From contig NZ_BAHD01000002.1 in NCBI RefSeq assembly GCF_000298215.1, forward strand, positions 1 to 34,999: a DNA stretch of 34,999 bases, written 5' to 3'. Positions 16,114 through 22,268 of the stretch are shown piece after piece (positions within the stretch are counted from its first letter, which is position 1; each line of letters begins with the position of its first letter). Position numbers and translations under genes: made by a program. A model generated the notes under the pieces. The model made no database searches, was not told where the DNA came from, and saw only the letters and a list, made by a program, of their open reading frames with translations. This DNA is from Kineosphaera limosa NBRC 100340 (GTDB taxonomy: Bacteria > Actinomycetota > Actinomycetes > Actinomycetales > Dermatophilaceae).

Positions 16114-16977
16114 GTGGTGGCCGTGTCGGTCTGCATGCCTGTGTACCAGGGGGAGCCACACCTGCGCGCTGCCTTGGACTCGGTGTTCGAGCAGCGCGGC
16201 GTCGACTTCGAACTCGTCGTCGTCGACAACGCTAGCACGGACGGCACCGCGCAGATCCTCGCCAGCTACGACGACCCGCGACTGCGTGTGGTCCGCCAAG
16301 CCGAGACCGTCCCACTGACGGCCAACTTCGCCGCCGCCGTCGCGGCCTCCCGCGGCGATCTCGTCAAGGTGTTGTGCGCGGACGACCTGTTGCTGCCCGG
16401 CGCGCTGGCCAGCCAGGCGCAACTCCTGTCGCAGCACCGCGACATCAGCCTGGTCGCCTCCCGGCGGGTGCTCATCGACGACCACGACGCGCGGATCGGC
16501 CCCGTCGGGCTGCGCGGCTTTCTCGGGCGACACAGCGGCCGCCGCGTTGCTCGGCGGTTCGCGCGGTGGGGCATCAACCCGATCGGTGAGCCGGCCTGCG
16601 TGATGTTCCGCCGCGCCGACTACGACGCGGTCGGGGGCTGGGGTGCCGACCTGGCCTACCCCTCCGACATGATCACGTGGCTGCGCCTGCTGCGCCGCGG
16701 GGACCTGCTGGGCCAGAACGAGGCGCTGGCCGCCTTCCGCATCGGCCACGCCGCGCACTCGCAACGCAACGAGAAGCGCAACGAGAAGGAGAACCGCGAG
16801 CTCATGCGCCGCACCATCGGCGACCCTGCATGGGGCCTGGCGACGCGAGACCGGTTGATCTCCAAGGTCGCCTCGCCGGTCGCCTGGTGGGCCTGGGGGG
16901 TGCGGCGGCGCATCATGTTCCGCCTGCCGCAGGGCGCTCGCCGGGCAGGAGCGAAGTCGACGACACCAGCCCGCTAG
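16114..16977 (+). CDS. GT2-family glycosyltransferase
   Basis: A compact 287-residue GT-A transferase. It opens with VSVCMPVYQGEPHLRAALDS, followed by FELVVVDNASTDGT, PLTANFAAAVAASRGDLVKVL and CADDLLLPGAL (acidic metal site), then an acceptor region with GEPACVMFRRADYD. This layout is classical for GT2 rhamnosyl/glucosyl-type enzymes of surface polysaccharide clusters; the sugar is unknown. The GTG at 16114 is chosen because GGGAGG lies 9 nt upstream; GTG codons at 16063, 16117 and 16123 are in frame alternatives. It is divergent from the GT2 gene starting at 15915 and is followed by a strong hairpin shared with the convergent GH16 gene. Confidence 0.87.
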   Translation: MVAVSVCMPVYQGEPHLRAALDSVFEQRGVDFELVVVDNASTDGTAQILASYDDPRLRVVRQAETVPLTANFAAAVAASRGDLVKVLCADDLLLPGALASQAQLLSQHRDISLVASRRVLIDDHDARIGPVGLRGFLGRHSGRRVARRFARWGINPIGEPACVMFRRADYDAVGGWGADLAYPSDMITWLRLLRRGDLLGQNEALAAFRIGHAAHSQRNEKRNEKENRELMRRTIGDPAWGLATRDRLISKVASPVAWWAWGVRRRIMFRLPQGARRAGAKSTTPAR

Positions 16978-16985
16978 CCGGCATG

Positions 16986-17019
16986 CGAACGGGGCCCGGC
17001 GGTTGCCGAGCCCCGTTCG
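16986..17019. terminator. Bidirectional hairpin terminator
   Basis: CGAACGGGGC (16986-16995) and GCCCCGTTCG (17010-17019) form a perfect 10-bp stem with a 14-nt loop. It lies between the stops of the convergent GT2 (16977) and GH16 (17053) genes. T-rich ATTCTT follows on the plus strand. Position and stem strength support termination from both sides. Confidence 0.75.
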
Positions 17020-17052
17020 ATTCTTCGTCGTCGTCGGTGGTGCGGTGCGGGA

Positions 17053-18951
17053 TCAGGGACGCTGCCAGACCCGCAGGTAGTCGACGAGCATCGTGCCGTT
17101 GGCGGGCTTGGCGCCCTTACGCACACCCGAGCTGAGCACGACGTACATCGGGTTGTTGGTCACCGAGGCGCCGGAGTAGGAGGGGCCGGGCTTGCCGTCG
17201 AAGAAGACCTGCAGCTTGCCGCGCTCCCACAGCAGGCCGTAGGTGTGCCAGGTGCCGGCCGCGCTCTTACCGGCCTCGCCGTACCACTTCCAGTGCGCCT
17301 GCTGGTTGTTGCCGGCGGCGTCCTTCCAGTGGTAGTTGAAGTGCGGCTTGTACAGGCCATCCGGCGTGTCGTCGGGGATGATCTCGGCGATGTCGATCTC
17401 CGGCGGCCATTCCTTGTCGACGGGGGTCGGCAGCATCCAGAAGGCCGGCCACAGGCCGGGGGTCTCGGGCACCCAGATGCGGGCCTCGACAAAGCCGTGG
17501 GTGAACGCGAAGCCCTTACCGGTGTGCGCGACGCCCGCGGTGTACGGGTAGGTCGTCGTGTACGGCGCTGAGCTGTTGTTCACGGTGATCGGCGTGCGGT
17601 CCCACGACAGGCGCAGGTTGCCGTCTCGCACTGCCACCCGGGAGGGGTCGAACGCGTAGTCGTCGAGGCTGGAGTTGTACGGGTGGCCGTAGGTCCACGG
17701 CTCCAGACCGCGGTGGGCCGTCCAGACCGCCGTGTCCAACTTGGTGCCGTTGAACTCGTCCTGCATCGCCATCTTCCACTGGCCGCCGACGCCCTGGGGC
17801 AGCGGCGTGCTGGGGGCCGGCGGGGTCGTCGGAGTCTGGCTCGGCGTCGGCGTCGGCGTCGGCGTGGGGGTCGGCGTCGGGGTGGTCGGGTTCGGGCTCG
17901 GCGTGGGGTTGGGGGTCACGACGCTGCTGCTCACCGGCTTCACTGAGATCGCGGAGACCAGCGCGCCATTGGCCTTCGCCGAGAAGTCCAGGTCGAGGCG
18001 ACCGTCCTTGACGTCCACGCGGAACGTGCGGTCGTAGGCGCTGTCGCGACCCACGGCCTTGAAGATGTCCACGTCGGTCAACGCTCGCTGACCCTCGGCG
18101 TTCACGGAGAAGACCCGCTGGCCGGCCTGGGTGGCCCAGGCCTCTCGCATCTTAAGCGTGACGTCGTAGGTGCCATTGGTGACGGGCCGCCGCCAGGCCG
18201 TCATGAACACCCATTCGGGGTAGTAGACGGAGTTCTGCGTGGTGCCGTTGATGCTGGTGCCGGCGCGATAGGAGTCGTTGAACCGGCCCCCTTCGAAGCC
18301 GGCCCGGGCCGCGTAGCGGGTGCCGTCCTCGCCGGTCAGCGCGCTCGGGCGGGTCGTCATGTGGTATTCATTCACGGCCGGGGCCGAAGGCAACGGCACG
18401 ATTTCCAATGCCGACAACAGAGCGCTGTCCGTGACATTACGGAAGGCCAGATCGAGGCGGCCGTCGTTGACGGTGACGTCGAAGCTTCGGTCGTAGGCGC
18501 GGTGCTTGCCGACGGCCTTGACGATGTCGATGTCGGAGAGCGCGCGGCGGCCCTCGGCGTCGACGTGGAAGACGCGCTGATTGGCGTTGCTCCACCAGTA
18601 TTCGCGCATCTTGAGGGTCACCCGGTAGTTGCCGGCGGGGACGGCCTGGCTGAATCCGGTCATGGCGACCAACTCGTGCCGGTAGAGGCCCTGGTCACCG
18701 GTGCCGCTGATGGTCTCGCCGGTGACGTAGGAGTCGGCGTACCGGCCGCCGGTGAAGCCGCGGCGCGATTCCCACCGCGTTCCGGAGCTATCGGTAATCG
18801 CCGCCGGGGCGGCGCTGATGCGAATAGGGGACATATTCGCATTGTTTGCCACGCTGGACTGAGTGGCGATAGGGAAAACAACTCCTGCGGCAGTCAACGA
18901 ACCGGCGGCAATAGCAACCGGCACCGCCCTGCTGAGGGACTGGGGGCGCAT
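17053..18951 (-). CDS. Secreted GH16 glycanase with two malectin-like domains
   Basis: A 632-residue exported modular enzyme. Residues 1-35 are a signal peptide (basic start, then AIAAGSLTAAGVVFPIA). Two homologous malectin-like carbohydrate-binding domains follow (about 42-186 and 195-338), each with a GGR-ADSY/GGRFNDSY start, a VTLKMREY/VTLKMREAW strand, QRVFHVDAEGRRAL or QRVFSVNAEGQRAL, and DGRLDL near the end. A Pro-Thr linker (346-386) leads to a GH16 domain (392-632) with intact EIDIAE (518-523). It most likely binds and cuts an extracellular beta-glucan-type polymer, either its own exopolysaccharide or a foreign one. AAAGG lies 7 nt before the ATG. A palindrome lies about 75 bp upstream. 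The GH16 part is a close paralogue of the gene at 8724; the malectin pair is extra. Confidence 0.9.
   Translation of the reverse strand: MRPQSLSRAVPVAIAAGSLTAAGVVFPIATQSSVANNANMSPIRISAAPAAITDSSGTRWESRRGFTGGRYADSYVTGETISGTGDQGLYRHELVAMTGFSQAVPAGNYRVTLKMREYWWSNANQRVFHVDAEGRRALSDIDIVKAVGKHRAYDRSFDVTVNDGRLDLAFRNVTDSALLSALEIVPLPSAPAVNEYHMTTRPSALTGEDGTRYAARAGFEGGRFNDSYRAGTSINGTTQNSVYYPEWVFMTAWRRPVTNGTYDVTLKMREAWATQAGQRVFSVNAEGQRALTDVDIFKAVGRDSAYDRTFRVDVKDGRLDLDFSAKANGALVSAISVKPVSSSVVTPNPTPSPNPTTPTPTPTPTPTPTPSQTPTTPPAPSTPLPQGVGGQWKMAMQDEFNGTKLDTAVWTAHRGLEPWTYGHPYNSSLDDYAFDPSRVAVRDGNLRLSWDRTPITVNNSSAPYTTTYPYTAGVAHTGKGFAFTHGFVEARIWVPETPGLWPAFWMLPTPVDKEWPPEIDIAEIIPDDTPDGLYKPHFNYHWKDAAGNNQQAHWKWYGEAGKSAAGTWHTYGLLWERGKLQVFFDGKPGPSYSGASVTNNPMYVVLSSGVRKGAKPANGTMLVDYLRVWQRP
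17794..17916 (-). repeat. Pro-Thr repeat linker in GH16 gene
   Basis: Repeated GGCGTC/GGCGTG hexamers on the plus strand encode a (Thr-Pro)n linker between the second malectin-like domain and the GH16 domain. Such linkers are extended, protease-resistant spacers in exported glycanases and are slippage-prone in length. Confidence 0.85.
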
Positions 18952-19411
18952 ATACGACCTTTATGGGGGAGGTTGCGGGACGCAGACCCCATCGGCCCGC
19001 ACTTGCGTGGGGTGAGGTTGTTTGACGTGCGTCACTTGACCGTCGCTTTACCTAATCTGCCGGGGCTCATGAACCTCGTTGGGCGACAGCAAAATCGGGC
19101 GGCCCCCAGGTGCCGGATATACTTGAGTCTCGTGTTTCTGAGCGATAGCTGGATGCAGCCTGGGATGTGACTGCCGCCCTGGGCGCTGCGGGCGAGGGTG
19201 CCGCCTCGGGTTTCCGATGTGGCGTCGAGCTGCCCGGACTGCGGGCTCGGGGCTGGGTCGATCTGGGTCAGGGCTGGGTCGATCTAAGGCGCGCCCGGAG
19301 GCGGTGGCCCAAAGCGGGGCCCGGTGCGGGAGAATGGCTGGCGACTCAGCATCCGCATCGTCGCCGCTCGGTCTTTGCGCCGTCCGGTCACGCCCGAAGG
19401 AGAGATCACCT
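18952..19411. other. 460-bp divergent intergenic region with palindrome and short direct repeat
   Basis: The interval separates the GH16 gene (minus) from the SurA-like lipoprotein gene (plus). It holds a TGCGGG/CCCGCA hairpin in the GH16 leader (18974-19001), the palindrome TGACG-TG-CGTCA (19023-19034), a TATACT (19118-19123) that could be a plus-strand -10 element without a convincing -35, and a 15-bp direct repeat GGGCTGGGTCGATCT (19250-19264 and 19271-19285). No open frame here has a good start and coding character. Confidence 0.55.
19023..19034. promoter_or_regulatory. Palindrome TGACG-TG-CGTCA upstream of the malectin-GH16 gene
   Basis: Perfect 5-bp arms with a 2-bp centre, 72-83 bp upstream of the GH16 start codon, with TTTGACG overlapping its left arm. 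Position and symmetry are those of a dimeric repressor site; which regulator binds cannot be told. Confidence 0.4.
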
Positions 19412-19936
19412 GTGCAGGTTTCCCGCTCACGTGTGGCCCGGGTGGCGGCCGCGTTAACGCTCGCCACTGCCGTTGTGTTGCCCCTGTCCGCCTGCGGTTC
19501 GATGCCCGGTCCGGGTGTCGCGGCGGTCGTCGACGGGCAGCGGATCAACGAGTCCGATCTCGACGCGATCGCCGCGGACTTCGCCAAGGTGCAGGGTGCG
19601 CAGGCACCCTCGCGCACCGAGATCGTCTCGGTGCTGGTCGCCCGCCCGTTCGTCCTCGAGGCCCTCGGCGCACGCGCCCTCTCCGAGCAGGGCGTCAAGG
19701 AGTTGCTGGGCCGCGACGTGCCGGAGGTGACCGATCCGACGGTGCAGTTCGTGCAGGCGATCTCGGCGCAGCAGCAACTGGACCAGCAAACCGCTGCCGT
19801 GGTGCAGACCGAGATGGCGGCCGCCAACATCGAGGTGTCGCCGCGGTACGGGGCGTTCGAGCCGGGTGAGGGCGTCGTTCCGGTGCAGGAGAACTGGATC
19901 GTGCCCGCCGCCGACGGTGCAGCGCCGACCCCGTAA
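19412..19936 (+). CDS. SurA_N-like exported lipoprotein
   Basis: A 174-residue lipoprotein precursor. The signal peptide (VSRSRVARVAAALTLATAVVL) ends in the lipobox LSAC, with C29 as the predicted lipid-modified cysteine. The mature part begins GPGVAAVVDGQRINESDLDAIAADF, which resembles the N-terminal domain of SurA/PrsA-type chaperones, but the protein is too short for a peptidyl-prolyl isomerase domain. A chaperone-like role outside the membrane is inferred. The GTG at 19412 has GAAGGAGAG about 8 nt upstream; longer frames (to 19217) are rejected. Leucine 15 is encoded by a TTA (19454-19456), one of only two in-frame TTA codons I found in the window. The mazG gene follows after 9 bp, an arrangement common in related actinobacteria. 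Confidence 0.85.
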   Translation: MQVSRSRVARVAAALTLATAVVLPLSACGSMPGPGVAAVVDGQRINESDLDAIAADFAKVQGAQAPSRTEIVSVLVARPFVLEALGARALSEQGVKELLGRDVPEVTDPTVQFVQAISAQQQLDQQTAAVVQTEMAAANIEVSPRYGAFEPGEGVVPVQENWIVPAADGAAPTP

Positions 19937-19945
19937 GGGCAGCTG

Positions 19946-20902
19946 GTGAGCGACGACTTCCTGACGCCACGCGCGCACGGGTTGCCGGTGGCGTTGGTGA
20001 CCTGCGATCCGCAGTTGACCCCCGGACAGTTGACTCGGGAGGCGTGGGAGATCATCGAGCGCGCCGATCTCGTGGGCGCCTCACCCGCGGTGCAGGCACA
20101 TGCGGATGCGCTCGCGGCGCAGGGCGTGCCGATCGCGCCCGACGCGCTGGAGACGCTGCGGTTGCGGCGGTTCGCCGGTGACCTGGCCTTTCTGTGCACG
20201 CCCGCGGAGGCGCGCGCCCACTCGGGCGGCGACATGGTGATCGTCGGGGCGGAGGCCGGGCCGGGCACCGGGGTGCTCGAGCTGGTTGAGGTCATGGACC
20301 GGCTGCGCTCCCCGGGCGGCTGCCCGTGGGACGCCGAGCAGACCCACGAGAGCCTGGCACCCTACGCCATCGAGGAGGCCTACGAACTGGCCGACGCGAT
20401 CGCCTCCGGGGATCGCGACGAGTTGGCGGACGAGCTCGGTGACGTGCTGCTGCAGGTCGTCTTCCACGCCCGGGTGGCGGCCGAGGCACCGACCGACCCG
20501 TTCGACATCGACGACGTCGCCGCGCGCATCGTCGCCAAGCTGCGCCGCCGGCACCCGCACGTCTTCGCCGACGTGCACGCCCCCTCGGCCGCGCACGTGC
20601 AAGCCAACTGGGACGCGATCAAGGCCGCCGAGAAGCCCGAACGCACCGGCGTGCTCGACGGCATCCCCTCCGGCCTACCCCCGCTGGAGCGGACCGCCAA
20701 AGTCGCCTCGCGGTTGGTGCGCGCCGGCCGCGAGGCCGAAGTTCGCGCCGCCGCCGAGCGCCTCGCCGCCGCCGCCGACCCCGGCTCCCAGCTGCTGGCC
20801 ACCGCCCTGACCTGCGCCCTCGACGGCCACGATCCGGCCGCAGCTCTCCGCGCCACCCTGCGCGAGCTGGAGGCCGGCTTCGCGCAGGGGGCGTCAGAGT
20901 GA
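19946..20902 (+). CDS. mazG: Nucleoside triphosphate pyrophosphohydrolase MazG
   Basis: A 318-residue MazG. The catalytic all-alpha domain (about 112-235) carries LRSPGGCPWDAEQTHESL and the metal-binding EExxE(x)nExxD pattern: E143, E144 and E147 in IEEAYELADAI, E163 and D166 in ELGDVLLQVVFHA, with KLRRRHPHVF following. It hydrolyses NTPs or (oxidised) dNTPs to NMP and pyrophosphate in the cytoplasm, cleaning the nucleotide pool. The N-terminal 110 residues are weakly conserved, as in mycobacterial MazG, and may be a decayed second domain. The gene starts at a GTG 9 bp after the lipoprotein stop. The mazG-to-eno neighbourhood is conserved in actinobacteria, but here eno lies 5 kb further on. 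Confidence 0.95.
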   Translation: MSDDFLTPRAHGLPVALVTCDPQLTPGQLTREAWEIIERADLVGASPAVQAHADALAAQGVPIAPDALETLRLRRFAGDLAFLCTPAEARAHSGGDMVIVGAEAGPGTGVLELVEVMDRLRSPGGCPWDAEQTHESLAPYAIEEAYELADAIASGDRDELADELGDVLLQVVFHARVAAEAPTDPFDIDDVAARIVAKLRRRHPHVFADVHAPSAAHVQANWDAIKAAEKPERTGVLDGIPSGLPPLERTAKVASRLVRAGREAEVRAAAERLAAAADPGSQLLATALTCALDGHDPAAALRATLRELEAGFAQGASE

Positions 20903-20938
20903 GCGTTCTGCACTTGGGATGTCAAGGGTGCGCGGCGT

Positions 20939-21526
20939 CTAACGCGGGTAGCTGCGCCATAGGAGTCGGCCCTGGAAGGTCGGCCGCCCGCCGCGCATGA
21001 CGGGGTTCTCGATGAGCACGACGGTGGCCGAGTCAATAGTGCCATCACGGTCCGGAATGCCGAACGAGAACCGCTCCTTGCGGGGGCGGTTCTTCTCCCA
21101 CGTGTTGGTCGACCAGAGGGCGCGGGTGCCGCGATAGATCACGACATTTCCGTCTTTCTGGAAGGCGAGCCGGCTGGCGCCTTTATTGTGAGTGTTGGAA
21201 GACCACATCGCGCGCAGCGGATCACCGCCGTAATGTACGAGGTTGCCGTCCTCCTGGAAGACCAGCCAACTGCTGTACTTGGCGGTGCTGACCAGGCACA
21301 TGCGTCCAGGCAGCCAGTACTCTCCCTTCGACGCCGTCCAGGTGATGTACCGGCGGCAGTCCTTCTTGTTGGGCGGCACGATTCGCGTCGGATGATTGCT
21401 GATTGCAGCGGTTTGACTCGGTTGAGCGGTCGAGGCCGCGTGACTTGTTTGAGCGCCCGAGGTGAGCGGCGCCAGGCACAAAGCCAGGGCCGCGGTAGCC
21501 AGGCCGGCCTTCTTGATGATGTGCAT
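20939..21526 (-). CDS. Secreted mannose-type bulb lectin (B_lectin domain)
   Basis: A 195-residue exported protein. Residues 1-31 are a signal peptide (KKAGLATAALALCLAPLTSG, cleavage probably after SHA). Residues 55-145 form a bulb-type (monocot mannose-binding) lectin domain with two exact copies of the sugar-binding motif QxDxNxVxY: QEDGNLVHY (91-99) and QKDGNVVIY (123-131), plus WSSNTH and WSTNTW repeats. Two cysteines (57, 77) could form a disulfide. The last 50 residues are not recognisable. Known bacterial proteins with this domain include adhesins and lectin-like bacteriocins; which applies here is unknown. The ATG at 21526 has GGGAGAG about 6 nt upstream, so the longer frame to 21562 is rejected. 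It is divergent from an exported protein gene across a region with palindromes. Confidence 0.85.
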   Translation of the reverse strand: MHIIKKAGLATAALALCLAPLTSGAQTSHAASTAQPSQTAAISNHPTRIVPPNKKDCRRYITWTASKGEYWLPGRMCLVSTAKYSSWLVFQEDGNLVHYGGDPLRAMWSSNTHNKGASRLAFQKDGNVVIYRGTRALWSTNTWEKNRPRKERFSFGIPDRDGTIDSATVVLIENPVMRGGRPTFQGRLLWRSYPR

Positions 21527-21591
21527 CGTGCTCTCCCTCACTGTGATTGATTGGTCGACCACAAGAAGAGTCCGCGGCGCTTCGCGACGTC

Positions 21592-21610
21592 AATGACAGG
21601 GGGTGTCATT
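21592..21610. promoter_or_regulatory. Palindromic site 1, abutting a TTGACG -35 element of the lectin gene
   Basis: AATGACA (21592-21598) and TGTCATT (21604-21610) are perfect 7-bp arms around a 5-G centre. On the minus strand, TTGACG (21588-21593), a good -35 match for the lectin gene, overlaps the arm, so a bound protein would block polymerase. The matching -10 element (about 21564-21570) is poor, so promoter use is uncertain. Confidence 0.55.
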
Positions 21611-21650
21611 CGTGTCGAACCACTTGTTGCTGGCGAGGGGCGACCAGGGG

Positions 21651-21665
21651 TGTCAGGGTCTGACA
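21651..21665. promoter_or_regulatory. Palindromic site 2 with the same TGTCA/TGACA half-sites
   Basis: TGTCAG (21651-21656) and CTGACA (21660-21665) are perfect 6-bp arms with a 3-bp centre. The half-site pentamers equal those of site 1 but in the opposite order; the centres are about 57 bp apart. A third small inverted repeat, CAGGA/TCCTG (21703-21716), lies nearer to the plus-strand gene at 21747. Confidence 0.5.
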
Positions 21666-21746
21666 TGGTCATCGAGTCGGTGGGCTGCCAGGCTGCGCGC
21701 GTCAGGAGACGTCCTGTCGCACCCGGCCTACCAGTAAGGATGAGTT

Positions 21747-22250
21747 GTGAGAGTTACGAAGCGCCTGGTACTTGCCATCGCAGCGGCGATGGCTCTGCCT
21801 CTGCCGATGGGGGTGGCCTCCGCGCACGGCGCCGGCGATAAGTACACCTACGTAAAGTCGCAGCCGAACCTGTGTCGCAACATCAAGAATAGCGTGCATA
21901 CACACCCGACTCCGTACACTGTGAAGGTGCCGAAGGTGCATGGCACCTATGACTTCACCGACAGTGCAGACGGATACTCGCTGCGTACCTGTGACTGGAA
22001 AGCCAAGGACGGGTATATCGACTATCGATGTCGACCCGCCGCCGACAAGGGTGCCTGGACGATGGCGATTACCCGACGGGCGGAGCGTGGCGGGAATGCG
22101 ACAGGTGTGGCAAAAGGGGCCATGACCTGCAATGGTAAGTGGCAGCGCGTGAACTACGCGTGGTCGTCCCGTGACAGCACTCACGTGCATCTATGGGGGG
22201 CGGAGACGTCCACCTTGCGTGATGTCGAACTCAAGATTCCTAAAGTCTAG
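21747..22250 (+). CDS. Secreted protein of unknown function, four cysteines
   Basis: A 167-residue exported protein that I do not recognise. The signal peptide (MRVTKRLVLAIAAAMALPLP, cleavage after ASA) is clear. The mature part is basic and rich in aromatic residues and in Lys, Thr and His, with four cysteines (in NLCRN, RTCDW, YRCRP and MTCNG) suited to two disulfides, and strand-like segments such as YTVKVPKVHGTYDF and DSTHVHLWGAE. There is no transmembrane helix after the signal. The GTG at 21747 has AAGGATGAG upstream. Codon use is visibly less GC-biased (TAT, AAG, AAT, GTA) than in neighbouring housekeeping genes, suggesting acquisition. It is divergent from the lectin gene and convergent with the kinase gene (18 bp between stops), so it may belong to the same accessory unit. 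Confidence 0.75.
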   Translation: MRVTKRLVLAIAAAMALPLPMGVASAHGAGDKYTYVKSQPNLCRNIKNSVHTHPTPYTVKVPKVHGTYDFTDSADGYSLRTCDWKAKDGYIDYRCRPAADKGAWTMAITRRAERGGNATGVAKGAMTCNGKWQRVNYAWSSRDSTHVHLWGAETSTLRDVELKIPKV

Positions 22251-22268
22251 CGTTCGGTCTCTGGGCAG

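Noticed and set aside
15916-16764. N-terminal extension of the minus-strand GT2 frame
   Set aside because: Antiparallel to the plus-strand GT2 gene at 16114; composition is shadow-like.
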